Of a stretch of DNA of 53,865 nt, positions 1 through 9,733 are shown piece by piece. The stretch is from Limisphaerales bacterium (GTDB taxonomy: Bacteria > Verrucomicrobiota > Verrucomicrobiia > Limisphaerales > UBA11358): assembly GCA_003161635.1 (NCBI GenBank), contig PMOA01000041.1, forward strand, positions 18,912 through 72,776, in the 5' to 3' direction. The position numbers and the translations under genes are program-made. Numbering within the stretch: the first letter of the stretch is position 1; the number at the start of each line of letters is the position of its first letter. The notes beneath the pieces were generated by a model. That model was not told the DNA's origin. It was given only the letters and a program-made list of their open reading frames with translations, and did not search any database.

Positions 1-1392
1 TACGGTCTCTACGCGCTGCAACATCGCGGGCAGGAAAGTGCCGGGATCGTCACCTGCCACGAGGGAAAATTTTTCAAGCATCACGGCATGGGGCTCGTGC
101 CGCAGGTTTTCAACCCGAAAATTCTCCATGACCTCGTGGGCAACATGTCCGTCGGCCACACGCGTTATTCGACCACCGGCTCGTCGCACATCCGCAACGC
201 GCAGCCGCTCACGGTGGATTGCATGCGCGGGCAGATCGCCGTCGCCCACAACGGCAATCTGACCAACGCCGCCCAGCTCCGCGACGACCTCGAAAGTCGC
301 GGGCTGGTTTTTCAAACCACCGTGGACAGCGAAATCATCATCATGATGCTCGCGCAGCCGTCGCTCGGCGGCGTCGAAAACACGCTGGTGCAGACTTTTC
401 GCCGTCTTGAGGGCGCCTACTCGCTCGTCATCATGACCGAGAAGGAATTGATTGGCGTCCGCGACCCGTTCGGTTTTCGCCCGCTTTCCATCGGCCGCCT
501 GAATGGCGCGTATGTGCTGGCCAGCGAATCGGTCGCGTTTGACCAGATTCAGGCCCAGTTCGTCCGTGATGTCGAACCGGGCGAAATCGTTATCATCAAC
601 GAAAAAGGTTTGATCAGCGTTCAGGCGTTTCCCGAACACCAGCGCCGGGCGTTTTGCATTTTTGAATACGTCTATTTCGCGCGGCCGGACAGCGTGATCG
701 GCGGCCGCAGCGTTTATGAAGTTCGCAAGGAAATGGGCCGCCAGCTCGCGCGCGAACATCGCGTGAAGGCGGACCTTGTCATCCCGGTGCCCGACAGCGG
801 CGGCTGTGCGGCGCTGGGCTATTCCGAGGAATCCGGCATTCCATTCGAGATGGCCTTCATCCGCAATCACTACGTCGGGCGCAGCTTTCTGCAGCCGTCG
901 CAATTGATCCGCGACTTCGACGTACGCGTGAAACTGAATCTCATTGCGTCGCTCGTGAAAGACCAGCGCGTCGTCATCGTGGACGATTCCATTGTGCGCG
1001 GCACCACGTGCAAGGCACGCGTCAAAACCCTCAAGGAAGCCGGCGCCCGGGAAGTTCACGTCGCCGTCAGTTGTCCGCCGCACATGAACCCGTGCGTCTA
1101 TGGCATTGATTTTCCCGACCGCAACAAGCTCATGGCGGCGAATCACAGCGTGGACGAAATCCGCCAATACCTGAACGCCGATTCGCTGCACTACCTTTCG
1201 CAGGCAGGCATGGTCAAGGCCACCGGCCGCGCAAAGGAATCATTCTGCATGGCCTGTTACGACGGGAAATATCCCGTGCCCTACGATCCCGTGCTCGACA
1301 AGCACATCATCGAACGCCGGCGCAGCCAGGCGCAAACCCTCGGCGAAGCCGTGGAGAAGGAGAACGAGCAGATTAAATTGTTGCAGGTTTGA
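1..1392 (+). CDS. purF: Amidophosphoribosyltransferase (5' end outside window)
   Basis: Frame 1 is open from base 1 (YGLYALQHRGQESAGIVTCHEGKFFKHHGMG...); PRTase motif VVIVDDSIVRGTTCKARV; C-terminal FCMACYDGKYP. Confidence 0.96.
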   Translation, partial: YGLYALQHRGQESAGIVTCHEGKFFKHHGMGLVPQVFNPKILHDLVGNMSVGHTRYSTTGSSHIRNAQPLTVDCMRGQIAVAHNGNLTNAAQLRDDLESRGLVFQTTVDSEIIIMMLAQPSLGGVENTLVQTFRRLEGAYSLVIMTEKELIGVRDPFGFRPLSIGRLNGAYVLASESVAFDQIQAQFVRDVEPGEIVIINEKGLISVQAFPEHQRRAFCIFEYVYFARPDSVIGGRSVYEVRKEMGRQLAREHRVKADLVIPVPDSGGCAALGYSEESGIPFEMAFIRNHYVGRSFLQPSQLIRDFDVRVKLNLIASLVKDQRVVIVDDSIVRGTTCKARVKTLKEAGAREVHVAVSCPPHMNPCVYGIDFPDRNKLMAANHSVDEIRQYLNADSLHYLSQAGMVKATGRAKESFCMACYDGKYPVPYDPVLDKHIIERRRSQAQTLGEAVEKENEQIKLLQV

Positions 1393-1464
1393 CGAGACAT
1401 GCTGCAAAGTTTGCGGCATATTTACACTGTTAGGCAAAGTTACCCCCGGAAAGTGCGGCCATTC

Positions 1465-1836
1465 ATGATTAATTCAAAAATCATCGGTTTTGTGGCGACG
1501 CGAAATCCTGCGAGTGCCCGGAAGTTTTATGAGGGGACTCTGGGTTTGCCGTTTATCAGCGAGGATCCTTTCGCCGTGGTGTTCGATGCGAATGGCACGA
1601 TGTTGCGCGTGCAGAAAGTTCAGGAACTGCTACCAGCACACCATACGGTTCTTGGCTGGGAGGTGCATGACCTTCGTGCAGAAATTAAGGCGTTGACGAA
1701 AAGAGGGGTTCGATTTGAACGTTTTGACGGTCTTCCCCAAGATGAATTGGGCATCTGGACATCCCCTTCTGGCGCGAAAGTGGCGTGGTTCAAAGACCCG
1801 GACGGGAACATGCTTTCCCTTACGCAATTTCAATGA
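1465..1836 (+). CDS. VOC/glyoxalase family protein
   Basis: MINSKIIGFVATRNPASARKFYEGTLGLPFISED...GAKVAWFKDPDGNMLSLTQF is typical of the VOC fold. Confidence 0.85.
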   Translation: MINSKIIGFVATRNPASARKFYEGTLGLPFISEDPFAVVFDANGTMLRVQKVQELLPAHHTVLGWEVHDLRAEIKALTKRGVRFERFDGLPQDELGIWTSPSGAKVAWFKDPDGNMLSLTQFQ

Positions 1837-1983
1837 TGAACGAACAGGACAAGTTGTGTTTCATTCGGACGTTGCCTAAAGCCGCATCAGAGCAGTTCCC
1901 AGTCAGCCTTTAATTTTTATTCGCCCTGTGCTGCAAAGTGCATTGACGCCGCGCCTTTCCGTCGCCAGAATCTCTGGTAAGTT

Positions 1984-2940
1984 ATGAAAGTGTCCGCGTT
2001 AACAAGGGAGCGGCCAGAGTTTTCAACTCGCCACTCGTTACTTGCCACACGTCACTCAACCGTTCCGACGGTTGACCAAATCATGGCCGAGGAGCGCGCC
2101 GCCGCGTTCACCAAACGCAGCATCAAGACCAGCGCCAAGCTGGCCGGGCTGAAAATGGTCGTGAGCATGATGGATTTGACGACGCTCGAAGGCAAAGACA
2201 CGCCCGGCAAGGTCGCCTATCTCTGCCGCAAGGCGCTCCAGCCCGCCGATCCAAAATACAACGTGCCGACCTGCGCCGCCGTGTGCGTCTATCCGAACAT
2301 GGTGAAATACGCGCGAAAATTTCTCGGTGAAAATTCTCCGGTGCATGTCGCCTCGGTCGCCACCGGTTTTCCCAGCGGACAATTTCCGTTGCCCACAAAA
2401 CTCAATGAAGTCCGCCGCGCCGTAGCCGATGGCGCGGATGAAGTGGACATGGTCATCAACCGTTGCGCGTTTCTCGCCGGCGACCACGCGAAAGTTTTTG
2501 ACGAAATCGCCGCCACCAAGGAAGCCAGCGGCCCGGCGCATTTGAAGGTCATTCTCGAAACCGGCGAACTCGTCACCTACGACAACGTCCGCCTCGCCAG
2601 CGAAATCGCCATGCAAGCGGGCGCGGATTTCATCAAGACCAGCACCGGCAAAGTTTCGCCCGCCGCCACCATGCCCGTCACGCTCGTGATGCTGGAGGCC
2701 ATCCGCGATTATTTTTTCGCCACCGGCGTCCGCATCGGCATGAAACCCGCCGGCGGCATCCGCAACGCCAAGCAGGCGCTTCACTATCTCGTGATGGTCA
2801 AGGAAACCCTCGGCGACGACTGGCTCACACCCGGCCTGTTCCGCTTCGGCGCGAGCACGCTCCTCAACGACGTGCTCATGCAAATCGCCAAAACCGTGGA
2901 CGGTAATTACCAGGGCCCCGATTACTTTTCGTTGCCGTGA
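1984..2940 (+). CDS. deoC: Deoxyribose-phosphate aldolase (true start possibly ATG 2083)
   Basis: DeoC motifs VCVYPNMV, EVDMVINR, FIKTSTGK, KPAGGIRN. The first ~33 aa encode a low-complexity CACTC-rich stretch, so the start may be 2083. Confidence 0.92.
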   Translation: MKVSALTRERPEFSTRHSLLATRHSTVPTVDQIMAEERAAAFTKRSIKTSAKLAGLKMVVSMMDLTTLEGKDTPGKVAYLCRKALQPADPKYNVPTCAAVCVYPNMVKYARKFLGENSPVHVASVATGFPSGQFPLPTKLNEVRRAVADGADEVDMVINRCAFLAGDHAKVFDEIAATKEASGPAHLKVILETGELVTYDNVRLASEIAMQAGADFIKTSTGKVSPAATMPVTLVMLEAIRDYFFATGVRIGMKPAGGIRNAKQALHYLVMVKETLGDDWLTPGLFRFGASTLLNDVLMQIAKTVDGNYQGPDYFSLP

Positions 2941-2958
2941 AATCCAATCAACCATTTC

Positions 2959-3031
2959 GTAGCAGCCGACGTGAGGAGGCTCTAACTTTTTCTCCCGACG
3001 GAGGAATGAGCCTCCTCACGTCGGCTGCTAC
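2959..3031. repeat. Palindromic element, 23 bp perfect inverted repeat
   Basis: gtagcagccgacgtgaggaggct ... agcctcctcacgtcggctgctac. Confidence 0.9.
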
Positions 3032-3037
3032 AGAACT

Positions 3038-4591
3038 TTGAAAATGAAAACAAAACTCAAACCCATTTCCCGTAAGGTTTCCGCCAAGCGCGCCGTCGCC
3101 ACGATCGCGGCGCAGCCAGTCGTGCCGCTCAAGGAACGCCGGCTCACCTTCGGCGGCAAGTGGGATTACGCGCCCGCGCCGGAGGAGTCCAGGAATTACG
3201 TCATCACGCCGCGGCATGAATTGTTCATCAACGGCAAATTCGTCAAACCGCGCTCCGGGAAATATTTCCCCTCCATCAACCCGGCCACGGAAGAAAAGCT
3301 CACGGAAATTGCCGCTGCCGACGAAGCCGACGTTGATAAAGCCGTCAAGGCCGCCCGCCGCGCCTACGAAAAGGTCTGGAGCAAAATGCCGGGCCGCGAA
3401 CGGGGCAAATATCTTTACCGCATCGCGCGCATTATCCAGGAAAAGATGCGGGAACTGGCCGTGCTCGAAAGCATGGATGGCGGCAAACCCATCAAGGAAA
3501 CCCGCGACGTGGATGTGCCGCTCGTGGCCGCGCATTTCTTTTATCACGCCGGCTGGGCCGACAAATTGAAGTATGCCTTTCCCGGACGGACACCGCGGCC
3601 GCTCGGCGTCGCGGGGCAGATCATCCCGTGGAATTTTCCGCTGCTCATGGCTGCATGGAAGATCGCGCCGGCCATCGCCTGCGGCAACACCGTCGTCATC
3701 AAGCCGTCCAAAACCACCAGCATCACGCTGCTGCGTCTGGCGCAGATTTTTCAGGAGGCGGAATTGCCCGAAGGCGTGGTCAACGTCGTCACCGGTTCGA
3801 GCGAAACCGGCACGGCCATGGTGAAGCATCCGGACGTCAACAAGATTGCGTTCACCGGCTCGACCGAGATCGGCAAGCAACTCGCGCAACTTTGCGTCGG
3901 CACGGGCAAAAAGCTCACGCTCGAACTCGGCGGCAAGGCGGCCAACATTGTGTTTGAGGACGCGCCCATTGATCAGGCCATCGAAGGCATCATTGCGGGC
4001 ATCTACTTCAACATGGGCCACGTCTGCTGTGCCGGCTCGCGATTGCTGGTGCAGGAAGGCATTTACCCGAAAGTCGTCCGCAAGTTGCGCGACCGCATCC
4101 AGACCCTGCGCCTCGGCAATCCGCTGGATAAAAACACCGACATCGGCGCGATCAACAACAAACCGCAACTGGAAAAAATCCGCGAGCTGGTGCAATGCGG
4201 CGTGGCGGAAGGCGCGGAACTCGTCCAATCCAGTTGCACACTGCCCGAGCGCGGCTATTGGTATCCGCCGACTTTTCTCACGGGCGTCACCGCGTCTCAT
4301 CGCGTGGCGCAGGAGGAAATTTTCGGACCGGTATTGAGTGTGATGACGTTCCGCACGCCGGAGGAGGGCTTCGAGCGCGCGAACAACACGCCTTACGGAT
4401 TGAGCGCGGGCGTGTGGACGGACAAAGGCAGCAAGATTTTTAAGATCGTCAACCAGCTGCGCGCCGGCGTCGTCTGGGCGAACACCTACAACAAGTTTGA
4501 CCCGACGAGTCCGTTCGGCGGCTACAAGGAAAGCGGCTTCGGGCGCGAAGGCGGATTGCAGGGTCTGGCGGCCTATTGCCGGCTGGATTGA
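3038..4591 (+). CDS. Aldehyde dehydrogenase family protein
   Basis: [30 protein letters not shown] (catalytic Cys region), [28 protein letters not shown]. Confidence 0.95.
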   Translation: MKMKTKLKPISRKVSAKRAVATIAAQPVVPLKERRLTFGGKWDYAPAPEESRNYVITPRHELFINGKFVKPRSGKYFPSINPATEEKLTEIAAADEADVDKAVKAARRAYEKVWSKMPGRERGKYLYRIARIIQEKMRELAVLESMDGGKPIKETRDVDVPLVAAHFFYHAGWADKLKYAFPGRTPRPLGVAGQIIPWNFPLLMAAWKIAPAIACGNTVVIKPSKTTSITLLRLAQIFQEAELPEGVVNVVTGSSETGTAMVKHPDVNKIAFTGSTEIGKQLAQLCVGTGKKLTLELGGKAANIVFEDAPIDQAIEGIIAGIYFNMGHVCCAGSRLLVQEGIYPKVVRKLRDRIQTLRLGNPLDKNTDIGAINNKPQLEKIRELVQCGVAEGAELVQSSCTLPERGYWYPPTFLTGVTASHRVAQEEIFGPVLSVMTFRTPEEGFERANNTPYGLSAGVWTDKGSKIFKIVNQLRAGVVWANTYNKFDPTSPFGGYKESGFGREGGLQGLAAYCRLD

Positions 4592-4613
4592 AAACATTTT
4601 TACACCTCGAACC

Positions 4614-5486
4614 ATGAGCACACGACTCGACGTCAAAAAAACCTACAAGCTTTTCATCGGCGGAAAATTTCCGCGCAGCGAGAGCGGGCGTTATCTCCCC
4701 GCGAAATCACCGGCCGGCGGGCAGCTGGATAATTTCGCCCACGCCTCCCGCAAGGATTTCCGGGACGCGGTGGTGGCGGCGCGCGCGGCGGTGGACGGCT
4801 GGAGCAAGGCCACCGCCTACAATCGCGGGCAGATTCTTTACCGCGCCGCCGAGATGTTGCAAAACCGCGCGACCGAGCTGGTGAATGAAATTGCGCGCTC
4901 CACCGGCGTCAGCGCAGCGAAGGCAAAACGCGAAGTGACGCTGGCGATTGACCGGCTCGTGCATTTCGCGGGCTGGACGGACAAGTATTCGCAAATTTTC
5001 AGCAGCGTGAATCCCGTCGCCACGTCGCATTTCAACTTTACGACGCCCGAGCCGACCGGCGTGGTCGTGGTCCTCGCGCCGGACGAGCCATCGCTGCTGG
5101 CGCTGGTTTCCCTGACCGCCCCGGTGATTTTAAGCGGCAACGCGGCGATTGTGATTTCCTCGGAAAAATTTCCGCTGCCGGCCGCGACGTTCGCGGAGAT
5201 TCTGGCCACGAGCGATTTGCCCGGCGGCGTGGTGAACATTTTGACCGGCAAACGCGGCGAACTCGTCCCGCACATCGCCGGCCACATGGACGTGAACGCG
5301 ATTGTGGACGGCGCGGGTGTTCCGGACATCAGCGTGAAGTTGCAGGCCGGCACGGCCATCAATCTCAAACGTTACGCGAAACATTCACCCGCGCCCGCCG
5401 ACTGGTTCACCGCAAAAGTTGAAGACCCGTATTGGATACTCGACACGGTCGAATTCAAAACTGCCTGGCATCCCATTGGCGTTTGA
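4614..5486 (+). CDS. Truncated ALDH-like protein lacking the catalytic-Cys half
   Basis: MSTRLDVKKTYKLFIGGKFPRSESGRYLPAKSP...; N-terminal ALDH fold only, about 290 aa, no C-terminal catalytic domain. Confidence 0.85.
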   Translation: MSTRLDVKKTYKLFIGGKFPRSESGRYLPAKSPAGGQLDNFAHASRKDFRDAVVAARAAVDGWSKATAYNRGQILYRAAEMLQNRATELVNEIARSTGVSAAKAKREVTLAIDRLVHFAGWTDKYSQIFSSVNPVATSHFNFTTPEPTGVVVVLAPDEPSLLALVSLTAPVILSGNAAIVISSEKFPLPAATFAEILATSDLPGGVVNILTGKRGELVPHIAGHMDVNAIVDGAGVPDISVKLQAGTAINLKRYAKHSPAPADWFTAKVEDPYWILDTVEFKTAWHPIGV

Positions 5487-5489
5487 CAG

Positions 5490-6194
5490 ATGGCTGACGC
5501 TTCCCCCATATCGTTGCCAACCACTCCCACCGCCCTGGCCCGGTTCATTGACCATACCCTGACCCGGGCGGACGCCACGGTCCAAGGCATCGAAAAACTT
5601 TGTGCCGAGGCGCGCGAATACAAATTTCACAGCGTCAGCGTGAACGGTTCGTGGGTCGTCGCAGCGCGCCATTTTCTGGACGGCAGCGATGTGAAAGTCG
5701 GTTGCGCCGTCAGTTTCCCGCTCGGTGCCATGTCCGGCGACGTGAAGCGTTTTGAAACCGAGGCGGCCATTGACGATGGCGCGCAGGAAATTGATGTCGT
5801 CCTCAACCTCGGACGGCTCAAGGCGGGCGACGACAAATACGTTTTTCGCGAGCTGTGCGACGTGGTGGAGGCAGCGGACGAATGGCCGGTGAAAGTCATT
5901 CTCGAAACCTGCCTGTTGAACGACGAGGAAAAAGTCCGCGCCTGCAAGCTCGTCGTGGAAAGCGGCGCGCATTTTGTGAAAACCTCCACCGGCTTCAGCA
6001 CAAGCGGTGCCACCGTGGAAGATGTAAAGCTGATGCGCGAAACCGTCGGCCCGAAGTTCGGCGTTAAGGCCTCCGGCGGCATTCGCGACACGCAGACCGC
6101 CCTGGCGATGATTGAAGCGGGCGCGACACGCCTCGGCACTTCGGCTGGAGTCGCGATTGTGAAAGGTTTTGCTGAGGTTAAACCCAGCCGTTAA
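5490..6194 (+). CDS. deoC: Deoxyribose-phosphate aldolase (second copy)
   Basis: FIDHTLTRADAT, EIDVVLNLGRLKAGD, FVKTSTGFSTSGAT, VKASGGIRD. Confidence 0.95.
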   Translation: MADASPISLPTTPTALARFIDHTLTRADATVQGIEKLCAEAREYKFHSVSVNGSWVVAARHFLDGSDVKVGCAVSFPLGAMSGDVKRFETEAAIDDGAQEIDVVLNLGRLKAGDDKYVFRELCDVVEAADEWPVKVILETCLLNDEEKVRACKLVVESGAHFVKTSTGFSTSGATVEDVKLMRETVGPKFGVKASGGIRDTQTALAMIEAGATRLGTSAGVAIVKGFAEVKPSR

Positions 6195-6202
6195 AACTCA
6201 TA

Positions 6203-6267
6203 GTAGCCGCGGACGTCAGTCCGCACTGATTTCCCGGATAAATGCGCCGACTGACGTCGGCGGCTAC
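6203..6267. repeat. Palindromic element related to 2959-3031
   Basis: gtagccgcggacgtcagtccgc ... gcgccgactgacgtcggcggctac, imperfect inverted repeat. Confidence 0.85.
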
Positions 6268-6295
6268 GAGGTTCCGAAACGGCTTCCTCATTGAC

Positions 6296-7240
6296 TCAGT
6301 TTCCCGTCAGTTCCTGCGGCCCTTTGCCGCCGTTGACCAAAAATAAAACGGCCATGCGCACGGCGAGGCCGTTGGTCACCTGCTCCAGAATCAACGAACG
6401 GGCGGAGTCGGCAATGTCACTGTCAATTTCCACGCCGCGATTGACCGGGCCGGGATGCATGATGAGCGCGTCAGACTTGGTTTTGGCAAGGCGGGCTTTG
6501 TTGAGTCCGAAAAGCTGCGTGTATTCGTTGATGCTGGGAAACATCGTCTTGCGCTGACGCTCGTGCTGGATGCGGAGCAGGTTGATGATGTCGGCGTCGC
6601 GAATGGCTTCGTCCATGTCGTGGGTCACGCGGCAACCCATTTGTTCAAACGTCCGGGGCACGAGCGTGGATGGCCCGCAAAGCGTGACGCGCGCGCCCAG
6701 TTTCGTCAGCGCCCAAATGTCCGAGCGCGCCACGCGGCTGTAAAGAATGTCGCCCAGAATCGTGACGTTCAGCCCGGCGATCTTCCCCTTGTGCTCGCGA
6801 ATGGTGAAGGCGTCGAGCAATGCCTGGGTGGGATGCTCATGCGCGCCGTCACCGGCATTGACGACACTGGCGTTGAGCACGCGTGACAGAAAATGCGGCG
6901 CGCCCGACGCGCTGTGGCGCATGACGATGAAATCGGCGTTGAGCGCCTCGAGATTGCGCGCGGTGTCCTTGAGCGTCTCGCCCTTTTTTAACGACGAGGC
7001 CTCGGCGGTAAAGTTGATGATGTCCGCCGACAACCGTTGCTCGGCCAGCTCAAAACTGATGCGCGTCCGCGTGGACGGCTCAATAAACAGGTTGACGACG
7101 GTTTTGCCACGCAGCGCCGGAACTTTTTTGATGGCGCGCTCGCCAACCGCCTTGAACGCCCGCGCCGTGTCGAGGACAGTGACAATTTCGTCCGCCGTGA
7201 GCGATTCGATGTCGAGCAGATGTTTGCGGTTCCAGGCCAT
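6296..7240 (-). CDS. pyrB: Aspartate carbamoyltransferase catalytic subunit
   Basis: [57 protein letters not shown]. Confidence 0.97.
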   Translation of the reverse strand: MAWNRKHLLDIESLTADEIVTVLDTARAFKAVGERAIKKVPALRGKTVVNLFIEPSTRTRISFELAEQRLSADIINFTAEASSLKKGETLKDTARNLEALNADFIVMRHSASGAPHFLSRVLNASVVNAGDGAHEHPTQALLDAFTIREHKGKIAGLNVTILGDILYSRVARSDIWALTKLGARVTLCGPSTLVPRTFEQMGCRVTHDMDEAIRDADIINLLRIQHERQRKTMFPSINEYTQLFGLNKARLAKTKSDALIMHPGPVNRGVEIDSDIADSARSLILEQVTNGLAVRMAVLFLVNGGKGPQELTGN

Positions 7241-7300
7241 GTCAGGAATTTCTCATTTGAGAATTTGGACATTCTTTTGTCATTGGCGCTTCGTTATCAG

Positions 7301-7837
7301 TCATTTTTTCACCAGAACAACTTCGTCCCGTTCCGCTCCGATTTCAGTCAGACACAGGGAAATTTTCTCTTCCCGGGCGGTGGGCGCATTTTTACCGACG
7401 AAATCCGCCTTGATCGGCAATTCGCGATGGCCGCGGTCCACCAGCACGGCCAGTTGAATTTTTCTGGGCCGGCCAAAATCATTCAGCGCGTCCATCGCCG
7501 CGCGCGCCGTGCGGCCGCTGAACAGCACGTCGTCCACGAGCACAACGGTTTTACCGGTGACATCGAAGGGGATGACCGTGGGATAAACCTTGGGTGCGGC
7601 GCGCTGATCGAGATCGTCACGGTGCATCGAAACATCGAGCGTGCCCACGGGCACCGGCTGGTTCCAAATGCCGGCCAGAATCGTGCTGAGCCGCTGCGAG
7701 AGCGGCACCCCGCCTTTGGGAATGCCGATCAGCACGACTTCCGCACCGACTTCGTTGCGCTCGGCGATTTCGTGCGCGATGCGCGTCAGCGCGCGCTGGA
7801 TCGCCATGGCATCGAGGATGACAGTGGATTCAGGCAT
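7301..7837 (-). CDS. pyrR: Bifunctional pyr operon regulator / uracil phosphoribosyltransferase
   Basis: TRIAHEIAERN, IPKGGVPLSQRL, VVLVDDVLFSGRTARAAMDAL, VDRGHRELPIKADFVGKN. Confidence 0.94.
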   Translation of the reverse strand: MPESTVILDAMAIQRALTRIAHEIAERNEVGAEVVLIGIPKGGVPLSQRLSTILAGIWNQPVPVGTLDVSMHRDDLDQRAAPKVYPTVIPFDVTGKTVVLVDDVLFSGRTARAAMDALNDFGRPRKIQLAVLVDRGHRELPIKADFVGKNAPTAREEKISLCLTEIGAERDEVVLVKK

Positions 7838-7965
7838 GGAAGCAGGTTGAGAGTTGAAAGCATCCTCAAAAGGCAAAAAATCGGGAACGATGGTCGGAAA
7901 AAGAAAATCGCGAACCCGCTCCGTTTGTGTACGGAGCCGATTCGCGTTGCGCGTTTGTCGTTCAT
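7786..7965 (-). CDS. Putative 59-aa leader ORF overlapping the pyrR start
   Basis: ATG at 7965 preceded by GAAGGAAA; MNDKRATRIGSVHKRSGFAIFFFRPSFPIF...; runs through the terminator hairpin and ends inside pyrR. Confidence 0.5.
   Translation of the reverse strand: MNDKRATRIGSVHKRSGFAIFFFRPSFPIFCLLRMLSTLNLLPCLNPLSSSMPWRSSAR
7895..7946 (-). terminator. Intrinsic terminator/attenuator in the pyrR leader
   Basis: Minus strand cgcgaatcggctccgt-acacaa-acggagcgggttcgcg followed by attttcttttt. Confidence 0.75.
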
Positions 7966-8017
7966 AGTTTCCTTCGCCGCCTCACCGGGCAGCGTTAAAG
8001 GAACATTTAATTTATTT

Positions 8018-8236
8018 TCAGTGACCGGCGACCTGGCGGGTTTTGCGCCAGCTTGAGCGGTGATTGATGATCCACTCCGTCAGCGCCCGCTCGAAGCCGA
8101 TGTCATGCCCGGCCTTTTCCGACTCAATCCATTTGTGCTTAAGGATTTCCTCACGTTCCGCCTGAAATTCGCGGTAGAGCGAGGAGCTTTTTAGAAAATC
8201 GTTCGCCGACGATGATTCTTTTGCAGCGTTCGACAT
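8018..8236 (-). CDS. Small conserved-looking hypothetical protein (72 aa)
   Basis: MSNAAKESSSANDFLKSSSLYREFQAEREEILKHKWIESEKAGHDIGFERALTEWIINHRSSWRK; family not assigned. Confidence 0.6.
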   Translation of the reverse strand: MSNAAKESSSANDFLKSSSLYREFQAEREEILKHKWIESEKAGHDIGFERALTEWIINHRSSWRKTRQVAGH

Positions 8237-8328
8237 AATTGAAATAATATTGTTACCTTTACGTTAAAACTTTGCCGCCCGGCTTGCAACTGAAATAAAG
8301 CGCTTGAAATAAATAAGTTACGACTTAT

Positions 8329-9369
8329 TCAGGCCAGACTCTTCCGTAACGCTTCGGCAATTTGAATGAACGCCCGCCCCGCCGGTTTTCCCGGCGCGGA
8401 TACCACCACCGGCACGCCGCGGTCGCCGCCTTCGCGGATTTCAGTGAAAATCGGCACTTCGCCAAGGAACGGAATGTCCTGCCGCGCGGCTTCGGCCGGG
8501 CCGCCGCCGTGACCGAAAATTTCCACGCGCTCGCCGTTTGGCGTGGTGAAATAACTCATGTTTTCGACTATGCCGAGCAGCGGCACGTTGACCTTCTTGA
8601 ACATCGCGATGCCTTTGCGCACGACGCCGAGCGACGCTTCCTGCGGCGTGGTCACGATGACGCCACCGTCCAGCGGCACGGCCTGGCACAGCGAGAGTTG
8701 CGCGTCGCCCGTGCCCGGCGGCAGATCCACGAGCAGGAAATCCATCTCGCCCCATTCCACCGCGAACAGGAATTGTTGAATCGTTTTCGAAATCATCGGC
8801 CCGCGCCAGATCACCGGCTGGTCGGCGTCGAGCAACAACCCGATGCTCATCACCTTCACCCCGTGATTGGACGGCGGCACGAGCCGCTCGTCTTCGCTGA
8901 CCGTCGGGCGCTCGTAAACCCCCATCATCAGCGGAATGCTCGGACCGTAAATGTCGCAATCCAGCAGACCGACCCGCGCGCCCAGCTGTTTCAGCGCACA
9001 GGCAAGATTCACCGAGCAGGTGGATTTGCCGACACCACCCTTGCCGCTGGCAACGGCGATGATGCGCTTCACGCCCGGAATACTATTCTTGTTCGCCAAC
9101 GCGCCCGGCGTTGCCGTCTGTCCGGCGGCGGGCTGTTTGACTTCGACGTGGACGAGTTTCACTTCGGGCAGCGCCTTCAAAACCCGCTCGCTGTCTTCCT
9201 TGATCTGGCGCGCGGCTTCGGGATTCGATGTGGTCAATTGCATCACGACGCTGATCCCGCCTTGCGGGACGGAAATTTCCTTGATGAGCCCAAAGGAAAC
9301 GATGTCGCGCGAATAGCCAGGATACTTGACGGCCTTCAGCGCGCTCTTGATGTCATCTTGTGTAAGCAC
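8329..9369 (-). CDS. mrp: Mrp/ApbC family Fe-S carrier P-loop ATPase
   Basis: IIAVASGKGGVGKSTCSVNLACAL, LLDCDIYGPSIPLMMG, LLVDLPPGTGDAQLSL. Confidence 0.96.
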   Translation of the reverse strand: MLTQDDIKSALKAVKYPGYSRDIVSFGLIKEISVPQGGISVVMQLTTSNPEAARQIKEDSERVLKALPEVKLVHVEVKQPAAGQTATPGALANKNSIPGVKRIIAVASGKGGVGKSTCSVNLACALKQLGARVGLLDCDIYGPSIPLMMGVYERPTVSEDERLVPPSNHGVKVMSIGLLLDADQPVIWRGPMISKTIQQFLFAVEWGEMDFLLVDLPPGTGDAQLSLCQAVPLDGGVIVTTPQEASLGVVRKGIAMFKKVNVPLLGIVENMSYFTTPNGERVEIFGHGGGPAEAARQDIPFLGEVPIFTEIREGGDRGVPVVVSAPGKPAGRAFIQIAEALRKSLA

Positions 9370-9438
9370 GACAACAGGTTAGCACACTGATGCTTGTACG
9401 CCAGCGTTTGCAGTTCAGGCTTCAGCCGGTCTTGCCCT

Positions 9439-9478
9439 GGGAGCGCCGGCGAGACGCCGGCAAGACGCCAGCACTCCC
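9439..9478. repeat. Short palindromic element
   Basis: gggagcgccggcgagacgccggcaagacgccagcactccc. Confidence 0.75.
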
Positions 9479-9516
9479 AAGCGCTTCCGCACACTGCCCC
9501 TGAACGCAAGAAGATT

Positions 9517-9644
9517 GGAGCGCGGCTGTGTCACAGACCAGCCGCAGCACATTGAAAAGCTCTGCGGCATCAGGCGTATTCCCGCAGGCTGGTTTTGCGA
9601 AGCTGCTGCGGCTGGTCCCGCTTTGCGGGACACAGCCGCGCTCC
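9517..9644. repeat. MITE-like element with near-perfect terminal inverted repeats
   Basis: ggagcgcggctgtgtc...ggacacagccgcgctcc, plus nested pairs accagccgcagca/tgctgcggctggt. Confidence 0.85.
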
Positions 9645-9733
9645 AGATACAGTGTCAAACTGCACCCAGCGTTCCCGGAACCCGCGCTCCAGACTTGCGC
9701 GGCGGCGTAGGGCATGGGAAATTGGAGGTCTAA

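Noticed and set aside
2948-4636. Long minus-strand ORF (562 aa) opposite the ALDH gene
   Set aside because: Shadow ORF of a high-GC gene; residue composition (His/Arg/Ala rich) and lack of motifs indicate it is not coding.
1984-6194. Bacterial microcompartment locus (DeoC + ALDH)
   Set aside because: No shell proteins or encapsulation peptides seen in the window.
8362-9390. 342-aa plus-strand ORF opposite mrp
   Set aside because: Antisense shadow ORF.
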